Shown: in pieces, positions 32,657-40,741 of the stretch
How positions within the stretch are numbered: position 1 is the stretch's first letter
Layout of the letters: each line of letters opens with the position of its first letter
Assembly: GCA_013289825.1 (NCBI GenBank)
Contig: JABCZF010000030.1
Location: forward strand, 1-46,586
Source of the DNA: Acidobacteriota bacterium
GTDB taxonomy: Bacteria; Acidobacteriota; Terriglobia; Acidiferrales; UBA7541
Direction of reading: 5' to 3'
DNA length: 46,586 bases
Translations under genes and position numbers: made by a program
Notes under the pieces: model-generated
Told to the model about the DNA's origin: nothing
Database searches by the model: none
The model's input: only the letters and a program-made list of their open reading frames with translations

Positions 32657-32662
32657 CTTTCG

Positions 32663-33760
32663 GTGCCTTCGTCCACCAGACATAATCTCAAGGTCCGAGA
32701 GAGCGATTCTGGCCAGCGCCTGGATCGCTATTTGGCGTCGCAACTGCCGGAGCTGAGCCGTACTCGGATTCAAGAGCTGGTTGAAGCGGGGCTGGTGCTG
32801 GTCGACGGCCGGCCGTCGAAGGGCGCCCACCGATTGCGGGCTGGCGAGCCAATCGTTGTGGAAGCCCAAGCTCGGCCGCCCATGCGCGCCGAAGCAGAGG
32901 CCATTCCACTGGAAATTCTTTACGAGGACGACGACGTGATGGTGGTGAACAAAGCCGCGGGGATGACGGTTCACGCGGGAGCGGGAAATTCGCGGGGGAC
33001 CTTGGTGAACGCGCTGCTGGGACTGGGGCAGACGCTTTCTCGGGGTGGCGATGCTTTGCGGCCGGGGATTGTGCACCGCTTGGACAAGGAGACTTCCGGC
33101 GTCATCCTGGTGGCCAAGAATGATTTCACGCACGCCAGGATTTCTGAGGCGTTTCGGCAACGTTTGGTGAAGAAGACGTACATCGCGCTGGTGGAAGGTC
33201 TGCTGAAGGAGAAGCAGGGTCGCATTGAATTGGCGATTGGACGCGATTTGCACCGGCGCACGCGGATGGCGGTTCACCGGGGAAAGCCGGGGAGCGCACT
33301 GCGTGCCAAAACGGTCGGGAGCGAGGCCATTCGCAGCGGCGGCCTAGCCGGCCCTGCCCGGGAGGCGCGGACGGATTGGCGGACGCTGGCGGAAGTGGAT
33401 GGGACCACGCTGGTCGAAGTACAGCTGCATACCGGGCGGACGCATCAGATTCGCGTTCATTTTTCGGCGATCGCGCATCCCGTCGTCGGGGATACGCTTT
33501 ACGGGGCAGCCTCCGAGATTCGCGTGAGCGCTCGAACCGAGCGCCATGCGTCTAAGGAGCGGGAGAGCGTTAGGATGCCCGTGCTAGGTCGGAATTTTCT
33601 GCACGCGGCGCGGCTGGGGTTTTCGCAGCCGCGAACCGGAGCTTGGGTTGAAGTGCAGGCGCCTCTGCCGGAGGCCTTGCACGAGTTCGCGAGAAAGCTT
33701 GCTGTCACTGCGGGAGAGGATTCGGAGCGAATTGACGCTGTGCTTGCTCCCTACCTATAA
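32663..33760 (+). CDS. RluA family 23S rRNA pseudouridine synthase (RluD-like)
   Basis: Protein of 365 residues. An N-terminal S4 RNA-binding domain (LDRYLASQLPELSRTRIQEL, then VDGRPSKGAHRLRAGE) is followed by the catalytic domain, with Asp141 in GIVHRLDKETSGVI and later HTGRTHQIRVHFSAIAHPVV. Such enzymes isomerise uridines of 23S rRNA; the S4 plus RluA layout is that of RluD. Two insertions relative to compact family members are visible, near 215-240 and 285-310. The start is a GTG at 32663, 6 nt after a TAGAAT and without Shine-Dalgarno. Its stop overlaps the -10 of the next gene. Confidence 0.93.
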   Translation: MPSSTRHNLKVRESDSGQRLDRYLASQLPELSRTRIQELVEAGLVLVDGRPSKGAHRLRAGEPIVVEAQARPPMRAEAEAIPLEILYEDDDVMVVNKAAGMTVHAGAGNSRGTLVNALLGLGQTLSRGGDALRPGIVHRLDKETSGVILVAKNDFTHARISEAFRQRLVKKTYIALVEGLLKEKQGRIELAIGRDLHRRTRMAVHRGKPGSALRAKTVGSEAIRSGGLAGPAREARTDWRTLAEVDGTTLVEVQLHTGRTHQIRVHFSAIAHPVVGDTLYGAASEIRVSARTERHASKERESVRMPVLGRNFLHAARLGFSQPRTGAWVEVQAPLPEALHEFARKLAVTAGEDSERIDAVLAPYL

Positions 33761-33761
33761 T
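33732..33761 (+). promoter_or_regulatory. Strong sigma70-type promoter of the first VWA gene
   Basis: TTGACG (33732-33737), 18 nt, TATAAT (33756-33761): 5 of 6 and 6 of 6 matches. It lies inside the end of the upstream gene and overlaps its stop. The ATG at 33770 is 8 nt after the -10, so the transcript would be leaderless or nearly so; no Shine-Dalgarno is present. Confidence 0.65.
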
Positions 33762-33769
33762 CAACTGAC

Positions 33770-34879
33770 ATGCCCAGGGCACTGATTTCCTTATTACTTG
33801 CAGCGGTTTTGCTCACCATGGCGGCGAGCGACCGCGCGCGGCAGGCACCGGCGAAAGCTGCGGCTCCGGCGCAATCCGCGCCACCTGCGGCCGCACCGCA
33901 GGCGGGCGAAAAGGTGGCCACGCCGCAGGCCCCTCAGAGAATCATTCAGGTCGTAAACCTGGTGGACGTGCTGTTCACGGTGCTCAACCGGCGCAACAAG
34001 CTCGTGCCCGATCTGCAAAAAGAAGACTTCCAGATTTTTGATGAAAAGTCTCCTCAAGAAATTCGTTACTTCAGCAAGCAGACCGACCTGCCCTTGCGTA
34101 TCGGGATGCTCGTGGATACGTCGAACAGCATCCGCGACCGGATCAAGTTTGAGCAAGATGCTTCCATCAATTTCTTGTTCAGCGTCTTGCGTCACGGGAG
34201 AGATGAAGCGTTCGTGATGACTTTTGATGATGAGCCGCAAGTTGTGCAGGCGTTCACCAGCGATGCGGGGTTGCTGCGCGACCAGATTATGCAGACGCGG
34301 GCGGGCGGTGGAACGGCGATTTACGATGCGATTTACGATGCTTGCCAGAACCAGTTAAGCCATCCGCCGCGTCCGCCGGGGGATCAGCCGGACATTGTGC
34401 GGCGCGTCATGATTCTGATCAGTGATGGGGACGACAATCTTTCGACGCACACCCGGGGCGAGGCCATCGAGATGGCGCAACGGACTAGCGTGGTGATCTA
34501 TACGATCAGCACCAGCACGCAGTGGATTCAGCTATCGCAGACCGATCCCGACAAATTGGCTAGCCGGAAGACGCACTTGACCGAAGGCGACAAGATTCTG
34601 CAGGACCTCGCGGATGAGACCGGAGGGCGAGCTTTCTTTCCCTATCATGTGGATGATCTGGATCAGTCCTTCCAGGATATTGGCGACGAGCTGCGGAATC
34701 AGTATTCTATTGCGTATATGCCTACGAACTACGTGCTCGATGGACGCTACCATAGGATTCGCATCGAAGTGCCCGAACACAAGGGGTATCAGGTGCGGGC
34801 GCGGCGCGGGTATTTTGCGCGGGCCAATCGAGAAAACAATAGCCAGCGGCCGAGTCCCTCTGGGCCGGCGACTCCCTGA
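33770..34879 (+). CDS. VWA domain protein (VWFA-related Acidobacterial domain)
   Basis: Protein of 369 residues. The N-terminus is a signal peptide (MPRALISLLLAAVLLTMAAS) followed by an Ala/Pro-rich linker. The signature of the acidobacterial family precedes the VWA: QVVNLVDVLFTVLNRRNKLV and then DLQKEDFQIFDEKSPQEIRY. The metal site (MIDAS) is intact, Asp115-Thr-Ser117-Asn-Ser119. Further blocks are GGGTAIYDAIYDAC and RVMILISDGDDN. The C-terminus has the family beta-ending NQYSIAYMPTNYVLDGRYHR. Exported; the ligand is unknown, metal-dependent adhesion or protein binding is likely. It lies 9 nt after the RluA-type gene but seems to have its own promoter. Two homologues are 4-6 kb to the right. 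Confidence 0.93.
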   Translation: MPRALISLLLAAVLLTMAASDRARQAPAKAAAPAQSAPPAAAPQAGEKVATPQAPQRIIQVVNLVDVLFTVLNRRNKLVPDLQKEDFQIFDEKSPQEIRYFSKQTDLPLRIGMLVDTSNSIRDRIKFEQDASINFLFSVLRHGRDEAFVMTFDDEPQVVQAFTSDAGLLRDQIMQTRAGGGTAIYDAIYDACQNQLSHPPRPPGDQPDIVRRVMILISDGDDNLSTHTRGEAIEMAQRTSVVIYTISTSTQWIQLSQTDPDKLASRKTHLTEGDKILQDLADETGGRAFFPYHVDDLDQSFQDIGDELRNQYSIAYMPTNYVLDGRYHRIRIEVPEHKGYQVRARRGYFARANRENNSQRPSPSGPATP

Positions 34880-35052
34880 AGTGTTGTCAATCCGAGAATT
34901 TCTCACACGACTCTCCTTGCGCACGGTGTGGCTTCGGGTGTGTCCGGCAGATCAGTTCCCGAACTCAGAATGTCACGGCGTCCATGGTCGGGAGTGACAA
35001 GCCCCTCTCCTTCAGGCGTTTGCGGCTCACTAGTTTCTCCCGAGACGCGGCG

Positions 35053-37773
35053 CTAGCGAGTCGTGTCGCGGAGAAGGACGGCGTCGGATTCGTTGTGACC
35101 GCGTTCGATGGCGATTTTTGAGCCGTCTTTGGAGAAGCGGAACCTTTCGATTCCTTCGGAAGTGAAATGAGTGAGCTGACGGGGAGCGGAGCCGTCCAGC
35201 GGCTGCCTCCAGAGGTTGCCGACGCCTTTTTCGAGAACGCCGTAGACGACGGAGTTGCCGTCGGGAGCAAACCTGAGAGGCGCAGAGGCGCGTGGGTCGA
35301 TGTCACGGTAGGTGACTTTTTTGTCGTCGATGGAGTAGAAATTGAGCACGAGTCGGTGGTCCATTTCACGAACTTCCAGGCCGACGATGGTCTTGCCGTC
35401 CGGAGAGATGTCCGAGGCGCCGTTGGCGGTGGCCAACACCGTTTCCGGTGAGCCGCCATTGATGGAGACGCGCCTTAGGGATTGCTTGTCAGCGAAATCA
35501 AGGTAATAAATCCACTGGCCGTCCAGCGAGCAGCGGGGATCGGATTCGGCGGCGCCAAAGGTGAGTTGTTTTAAATCCAGGCCGGAGGCGCTCATCCTCC
35601 AAAGGTTGAACGAGAGTTTGCCGGAGCGGCCTGCGGAACGAAACACGATGTAGGGCTGCGGGCCGCAAGACGTTAGTTGATCGGAGATGTGATCGGCGTC
35701 CGAGTAGACCAGGGTTTCGCCGCCCTCAGGCTTGACCATGCGGATGTCCGGGCCTTGTATAAAGACGATGCGACCGTCAGCAGTCCAATCCCAATTCCAA
35801 ACAGCGCTGCTGGAAGAGAGCGGGACCGGGTGAACGTCATCAGGCTGGGCAACACTGGCGACTTCAATCTGGTACCTGGACTGCGACTGGTTGGCAGCGA
35901 TGGTGCGGCCGTCAGCGGCAATGCTGGGGAAGAAATAGGAATTTGTGTCCGTGGTGAGGCGGCGGTAGTCGCCATGGGGATAGCTAACGATGCCCAGTTG
36001 AGAGTTCAAAGCACGGGCGTTACCAAACTCCGAGACCAGCAGACCTGAGCCGTCTGGCATCCAGACGGGATTGCGAAAAATCTTGGTGGTGGTGAACGGG
36101 ATGATCTGGAGCTTGCCGGAGCCCACGTCAATGGAGAGCACCGCGGCTATGATGCCCCTAGCCAATTGGGACTCGGTGATGACGATGGTCTTGCCATCTG
36201 GGGACCAGGCGGGGCTATAGTTGCCCGGACCCTCAAGGGTCACGTCTTTGAAGAGCGTGCGATCGGGGGAACCATCGCTCTTGGCGACGATCAATTCATA
36301 AGTAGGGGAATCGTGGTCCTCGCGCAAGAAGGCGAAGCGCAGGCCGTCGGGGGAGAAGGAGATGGGGCTATCGACGTCCTTGATGAGCAGACGCGGTGTG
36401 CCCCCGAGCATGGGGGCGGAGTACAGCGAGGCCAGGGTGTGTTCTTCCTCGTCGCGGCGGACACAATAAATATAGTTGGCATCGGGGGAGAAAGTGAGCC
36501 CCGCATAGCGCGTGGCCGCGGGCGGAACAAGCTGGGTATTACTGGCCGAAGCGATATGGCGGAGCCACAGGGACTGCAGGCCATTCTCATCGCGGACGTG
36601 GAGAAGATACTTGCCGTCAGGAGAAATGGCAGCGAGAGCGATATGGCCGTTGTTGGTGAGATTCTCGATGGAGAAAGTATCGAACGGCACGTGGCGGTTG
36701 CGTAGCACGATGGAATAGATGCCGTAGGCAGCAGCGGCAGCGATCAAGAGGACACCCAGAATACTAAGGCCGGTGCCGAATTTGTGTTTTCTTGCGGCTT
36801 CGACGATGACGGAACTGCCGGAGGGCGTCACTCTGGGTTTAGAGGAGGGCGGTTCGGAGGCGGCGGAGACGCGGGCGGCGGATCTTTGCGTGCTGGCGGG
36901 ACGGCTGCCGGAATCGATTTCGCGCTGTAGTCTCTTGAGGTCGGCGCGCAATTCGGCGGCGACCTGGTACCGCATGTCGCGGTCTTTTTCGAGAGCTTTG
37001 TTGAGTATGCGCTCGAGTTCGGGGGGCACGTCGGGATTGAGAGTGACCGAGGGCACCGGGGCATTGCGAAGGATGTTGTCGAAAACGACGGCGCTGGTGG
37101 CGCCGGGGAAGGCCTGTTTGCCCGTCAACATCTGGTAGAGGACGGCCCCGAGGGAGAAGAGGTCGCTGCGGGCGTCGATCTCTTCGCCACGGGCTTGCTC
37201 GGGGGACATGTACTGGATGGTGCCGACGGCCATGCCAGGGCTGGTGAGCAGGGTGTTTACGGGAGAGTCGACGGTGTGGTCTGAACTATCGTCTGAGATT
37301 CGAGCGAGGATCTTAGCGAGGCCAAAATCGAGGATTTTGATTGTGCCAGTTTCCGTGACGAAAATATTCGCGGGCTTGATATCGCGATGGACGATGCCCT
37401 TCTTGTGAGCGGCATCCAGGGCGTCGGCGAGTTGGATGCCGATCTCGATAGTGCGATGGATAGGCAACGGACCGGATGGCAGGACTTTATCGAGGGAATC
37501 GCCGACGAGGAGCTCCATAGCGATGAAGGTGCGGCCGTCGTGCTCTTCGATGGCGTGGATGGTGCAGATTGCGGAATGGTTAAGAGCGGAGGCCGCGCGG
37601 GCTTCGCGAAGAAAGCGTTCGAGGGTTTGCGAGTCGCGCTCGTTCGCTTCCGGAATGAATTTGAGGGCCACGCGACGGCCGAGCTTGGTGTCTTCGGCTT
37701 CATAGACGACACCCATGCCGCCGGAGCCGAGTTTTCGGAGGATCCTATAGTGGGCGACGGTCTCGTTGATCAT
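35053..37773 (-). CDS. Ser/Thr protein kinase with WD40-like (PD40) sensor domain
   Basis: Protein of 906 residues. Kinase domain, about 8-280: Gly loop LGSGGMGVVYEAED, Lys38, HRD loop IVHRDIKPANIF (Asp131), and DFG at 149-151. A disordered Ser/Pro-rich stretch precedes a single TM (TGLSILGVLLIAAAAAYGIY, near 345). The C-terminal 520 residues carry many PD40/TolB-type blades (ISPDGKYLLHVRD, FSPDANYIYCVRR, WSPDGKTIVITE, ISPDGKTIVGLE), forming an extracytoplasmic beta-propeller. This is a PknB-like receptor kinase. The start is the ATG at 37773; the TTG 48 nt upstream is the -35 of a promoter-like TTGACC-17-TAACAT. No cognate substrate gene is evident, but secreted VWA genes lie on both sides. 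Confidence 0.95.
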   Translation of the reverse strand: MINETVAHYRILRKLGSGGMGVVYEAEDTKLGRRVALKFIPEANERDSQTLERFLREARAASALNHSAICTIHAIEEHDGRTFIAMELLVGDSLDKVLPSGPLPIHRTIEIGIQLADALDAAHKKGIVHRDIKPANIFVTETGTIKILDFGLAKILARISDDSSDHTVDSPVNTLLTSPGMAVGTIQYMSPEQARGEEIDARSDLFSLGAVLYQMLTGKQAFPGATSAVVFDNILRNAPVPSVTLNPDVPPELERILNKALEKDRDMRYQVAAELRADLKRLQREIDSGSRPASTQRSAARVSAASEPPSSKPRVTPSGSSVIVEAARKHKFGTGLSILGVLLIAAAAAYGIYSIVLRNRHVPFDTFSIENLTNNGHIALAAISPDGKYLLHVRDENGLQSLWLRHIASASNTQLVPPAATRYAGLTFSPDANYIYCVRRDEEEHTLASLYSAPMLGGTPRLLIKDVDSPISFSPDGLRFAFLREDHDSPTYELIVAKSDGSPDRTLFKDVTLEGPGNYSPAWSPDGKTIVITESQLARGIIAAVLSIDVGSGKLQIIPFTTTKIFRNPVWMPDGSGLLVSEFGNARALNSQLGIVSYPHGDYRRLTTDTNSYFFPSIAADGRTIAANQSQSRYQIEVASVAQPDDVHPVPLSSSSAVWNWDWTADGRIVFIQGPDIRMVKPEGGETLVYSDADHISDQLTSCGPQPYIVFRSAGRSGKLSFNLWRMSASGLDLKQLTFGAAESDPRCSLDGQWIYYLDFADKQSLRRVSINGGSPETVLATANGASDISPDGKTIVGLEVREMDHRLVLNFYSIDDKKVTYRDIDPRASAPLRFAPDGNSVVYGVLEKGVGNLWRQPLDGSAPRQLTHFTSEGIERFRFSKDGSKIAIERGHNESDAVLLRDTTR

Positions 37774-37792
37774 GATTTTGGGTGCAAAGTGG

Positions 37793-37821
37793 ATGTTAGA
37801 CGGTCGGGGAATTTCGGTCAA
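37793..37821 (-). promoter_or_regulatory. Candidate promoter of the kinase gene
   Basis: Leftward: TTGACC (37821-37816), 17 nt, TAACAT (37798-37793). The -35 matches at 5 of 6, the -10 at 4 of 6. The transcript would have a leader of about 12 nt before the ATG at 37773. Confidence 0.45.
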
Positions 37822-37885
37822 TGCGTACGGAGAGCTCGGTTGTGTCTTAATTGCCCTCGATCAGAGAACTGTCGAGCGCACCACC

Positions 37886-38114
37886 AGGAAGCCGCAGGCC
37901 TGGCACAATTTGCGTGCTCTTCGCTACCCGGACGGCTCCCGGGATACGCTGGAAGAGGCCCTGCTATCGAATGGGGCAGGCTGGTGAAGCTTTGACGATT
38001 GAGAAGCAAGCGTTTGAGATTAATCCGCAAAACCCTGAGGTGCGGACACGTCTCGATCACTTCCGCGAAGCCGCGGAGCAGGCTACCCGACAAGCTTGCT
38101 CTCGCCAACCTTGA
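37886..38114 (+). pseudogene. Frameshifted remnant of a TPR protein
   Basis: Read in one frame, KPQAWHNLRALRYPDGSRDT then LEEALL; after a shift near 37960 the next frame continues YRMGQAGEALTIEKQAFEIN then PQNPEVRTRLDHFREAAEQA and a stop at 38112-38114. Together they give two typical TPR helix pairs, including the end of a TPR protein (A..IEK.A..INP.NPEV...L..F). No start, no ribosome site and a frameshift in the middle point to a decayed gene end. The remaining ~320 bp between kinase and VWA genes shows nothing else. Confidence 0.5.
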
Positions 38115-38207
38115 AGGCCTGTTCGGGTCCATCTCGCCGAGGGCGGGCCAGCCCCGCCCCAACAGGGTCTTACCGGCTTCGAGATGGTTCGGAGTCGCGC
38201 GGACGCT

Positions 38208-39173
38208 TCAGCTTTTGGGAGCGTAGTAGCCTTTGCGGGCCAGGACTTTTAGGTCGTGGTTGGCTAGGTCAATTTTGATTTTGCGAAATTTGCCGTCGCG
38301 GGCGGAGTTTGTTGGATAGTAGCCGAGGGTGTATTGGCTGCGGAGCTCTTCGGAGATTTGGTCGAAGGCTTCTTGCAGATGCTTTTCGGAATTGACGACG
38401 ATCATGCGGCCGCCGGTTTCGTCGGTGATTTTTTTGGCGATGCTGGCGTTGGCGCCGTAGTGCGGGTCGTAGACGAGAAGGATGTGCACCACCGTGTCCG
38501 TGCGCTGTGCGGCTTCGATGGCTTCTTCAACACGGACTTTGCTGCCGTTGTCTTCGGCGTCGGTGAGGACGACGACGGCTTTGCGGCCGGCTTCTGTCGA
38601 GAGCTTTTCGTTGCAGGCGAGATACAGGGCGTCGTAGAAATTGGTGCCTTTGGAGCCCGATTGGGGGATCGTTCCGGGTGTGACCATGCCCCCTCCACCG
38701 CCTGTGTTGATTTGGGCTTTGCGAATAGCACGATTGAGCTGGGAGCGGTCGTCGGTGAAGTCGGAGAGCAGGTCCACGTCGAGGTCGAAGGTCATCACCA
38801 TGGCTTCGTCGCCCTTGCGCATGACGCGGTTCAGGAAGCTGCTGGCTCCGTCCTGGATGGCGCCTATCATGTATTGTTCGCTGCCGGAGGTATCCATGAG
38901 CAACCCAAGAGTGATAGGGAGCGTCACTTCTTTAGAGAAGAAAGCGATCTTTTGGTCCTGATTGTCTTCGGCGACTTTAAAGTCGTCTTGCTTGAGGTCG
39001 GTGACGATGCGCTTGCTTTTGTCCCGGACGGTGACGAAGAGGTTGACCAGGTTAACGCTGGTCTTGATGGTGGGGCCTTGAGCGGTGGGCTCTTGCGGCA
39101 GCGCTGGGAGGGCCATGGCGGCGGCAAGAACGGGCGTGACGCACAGTGCTGCGAATTTCCTAAGAGAAGGCAT
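38208..39173 (-). CDS. VWA domain protein (VWFA-related Acidobacterial domain)
   Basis: Protein of 321 residues with a signal peptide (MPSLRKFAALCVTPVLAAAM, cut near ALPQ). The family N-terminal strand block is TIKTSVNLVNLFVTVRDKSK then DLKQDDFKVAEDNQDQKIAF. The MIDAS is intact: Asp94-Thr-Ser96-Gly-Ser98. Also seen are GTNFYDALYLACNEK, KAVVVLTDAEDNGSKV, and the closing SQYTLGYYPTNSARDGKFRK. The ATG at 39173 is preferred because GAGGAAAG lies 6 nt upstream; an open frame 42 nt longer lacks one. It is divergent from the third VWA gene with 153 bp between the starts, so regulation may be shared. Exported, ligand unknown. Confidence 0.93.
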   Translation of the reverse strand: MPSLRKFAALCVTPVLAAAMALPALPQEPTAQGPTIKTSVNLVNLFVTVRDKSKRIVTDLKQDDFKVAEDNQDQKIAFFSKEVTLPITLGLLMDTSGSEQYMIGAIQDGASSFLNRVMRKGDEAMVMTFDLDVDLLSDFTDDRSQLNRAIRKAQINTGGGGGMVTPGTIPQSGSKGTNFYDALYLACNEKLSTEAGRKAVVVLTDAEDNGSKVRVEEAIEAAQRTDTVVHILLVYDPHYGANASIAKKITDETGGRMIVVNSEKHLQEAFDQISEELRSQYTLGYYPTNSARDGKFRKIKIDLANHDLKVLARKGYYAPKS

Positions 39174-39326
39174 GTATACTTTCCTCGACGAGAGTTTCCC
39201 GGCTGGAACTGGCAAGCTGGGTTCTTCGCCCGGTAAGATGCTAGCAAGAGGTACGATGGATGCGTCGCCGGGAGAGCGGGCGGCGGTGCCAGCGCTGACT
39301 CCGGGAGGAAGTTTGGCCCTAGGAAT

Positions 39327-40424
39327 ATGAAAAGTCTACGAAAAATCGCGGGTATGACCAGTGTTTTGTTCTTCGTGGCACCAGCTTTGTGGCTTGGATT
39401 TGCCGCGCGTACACGTCAAGAGGCGGCTCCGGTCGCTCAGGAGCCAGCCGCGCCGCCGCCGGACAATGCTCGGCTCAGTGAGGCGCGAGCGAAGATTACG
39501 GTCAACGCCAATTTGGTGGTGCTGCCGGTGACCGTGAAGGACCGGGCTGGAAGGCTTGTGCCTGATTTGGGCAAGGATGAGTTTCGTGTGCTCGAAGACG
39601 GCGTGGAGCAAAGAATCGACGTGTTTACGACGGAGGGTTTCCCGCTGTCGATGGTCATACTGATCGACAACGATCTGAAAAAAGGGGACGCCCAGGAGGT
39701 GCAAGACAGCCTCGACGCCATCGTGGGAACCATGAGTGACCTCGATGAGGCATTTGTTTGCCGCTTCGACCAGTTCTTTCACCCCGGCAAGGGATTTACC
39801 AGCGACCAGGACAAGCTGCTTACAGAACTCAGAAGGACCAAGCTGGATAGTCACAGCGGGGTGATGTCCCCCGGCGGACCGTTCAATGGGCCTACCATTA
39901 ACGGGCACAATCCAGACGGTTCACCGCCGATCCCTGAATCCACACGGACCATCTTTGCGCAGCCGACCAAGGCGCTGGACGATGCCGTGTTCGGCGCGGC
40001 GGAGCTTTTGAAGAACCGTCCGCGCAACCGGCGCAAGATAATCTTTATTGTGAGCGATGGCGTCAACGGGGGAAAGAAGTACAACACCAATACTTACGAC
40101 ACTACCGTCAAGGAGGTACTGGGCCACAGCATCTCGGTGTTCGGAGTGGGTGTGGGAAGCGCGTTCTACGACCGCAGATTTGAGCGGCTCTCCGAATACG
40201 CGCACGCCACGGGTGGGGATGTGTATTACGCGGCGAAGAAGGAATCGCTGCAGGATCTTTACTCGAGGATAACGGAAGAGGCCCGCAACGAGTACACGCT
40301 GGCGTATGTGCCGCGGGAGACGAATAAGGCCAAGGACTACCACGACGTGGAAGTGCGCGTGAAGCGGGAAGGGCTGACGATTCTGACTCGCAACCGCTAC
40401 TACACCGGCGGAATCGCGCAATAA
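39327..40424 (+). CDS. VWA domain protein with degenerate metal site
   Basis: Protein of 365 residues with an N-terminal hydrophobic signal (GMTSVLFFVAPALWLGFAA). The acidobacterial block is ITVNANLVVLPVTVKDRAGR then DLGKDEFRVLEDGVEQRIDV. Where the MIDAS DxSxS should be, the protein has IDNDLKKG (Asp114-Asn-Asp116-Leu-Lys118), so the two serines are lost and metal-dependent binding is doubtful. The C-terminal part keeps the family ending EYTLAYVPRETNKAKDYHDV. AGGA lies 5 nt before the ATG. It is the third VWA protein of the cluster and the most divergent. Confidence 0.9.
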   Translation: MKSLRKIAGMTSVLFFVAPALWLGFAARTRQEAAPVAQEPAAPPPDNARLSEARAKITVNANLVVLPVTVKDRAGRLVPDLGKDEFRVLEDGVEQRIDVFTTEGFPLSMVILIDNDLKKGDAQEVQDSLDAIVGTMSDLDEAFVCRFDQFFHPGKGFTSDQDKLLTELRRTKLDSHSGVMSPGGPFNGPTINGHNPDGSPPIPESTRTIFAQPTKALDDAVFGAAELLKNRPRNRRKIIFIVSDGVNGGKKYNTNTYDTTVKEVLGHSISVFGVGVGSAFYDRRFERLSEYAHATGGDVYYAAKKESLQDLYSRITEEARNEYTLAYVPRETNKAKDYHDVEVRVKREGLTILTRNRYYTGGIAQ

Positions 40425-40456
40425 GGAGAAAAGTTTAGCTGCGCGCCGGAATTCTC

Positions 40457-40485
40457 TTGACAGTGGCTCGCCGCACTCGTATACG
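40457..40485 (+). promoter_or_regulatory. Near-consensus sigma70-type promoter of a short transcription unit
   Basis: TTGACA (40457-40462, perfect), 17-nt spacer, TATACG (40480-40485, 4 of 6). Predicted start near 40492. With the terminator ending at 40690 the transcript would be about 200 nt. Confidence 0.65.
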
Positions 40486-40576
40486 GAGCGAGATGGCATG
40501 GCGGGCAGCGCTCGGCATGGCCTTAAGACTGCATACTCCGTGGTCCATGGGGACTGCGCGTGAAAGGAGCTTGACG

Positions 40577-40630
40577 ATGAAGAAAAAGGGAAAGAAGGAC
40601 GACGCTAAGGTACCGAAAAAGGGGAAGTAG
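40577..40630 (+). CDS. 17-residue lysine-rich peptide
   Basis: A complete tiny frame, ATG to TAG, encoding MKKKGKKDDAKVPKKGK: nine lysines in 17 residues. AGGAG ends 7-8 nt before the ATG, an ideal Shine-Dalgarno. A near-consensus promoter lies about 90 nt upstream and a strong intrinsic terminator about 30 nt downstream, so it is the only frame in a self-contained unit. In-frame codons extend back to an ATG at 40493 without a stop, giving a 45-residue alternative that would be leaderless. I know no family. The unit could also act as a small RNA. Confidence 0.5.
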   Translation: MKKKGKKDDAKVPKKGK

Positions 40631-40658
40631 GAGGTTTTCGACAAGATTCGGTTGGTTG

Positions 40659-40690
40659 GGGCGCCGCCCGGTGGGTGGTGCCCTTTTTTT
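40659..40690 (+). terminator. Strong rho-independent terminator
   Basis: GGGCGCCGCCC (40659-40669) pairs with GGGTGGTGCCC (40673-40683) in an 11-bp stem with two G-U pairs and a GGT loop, followed by seven T. It ends the short unit at 40457 and lies 50 bp from the end of the converging helicase gene. Confidence 0.85.
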
Positions 40691-40741
40691 ATTGCTTCCG
40701 GGCCGCATGGTCGCGGCTATTCTCGAACGGGGGGTTGCGGA

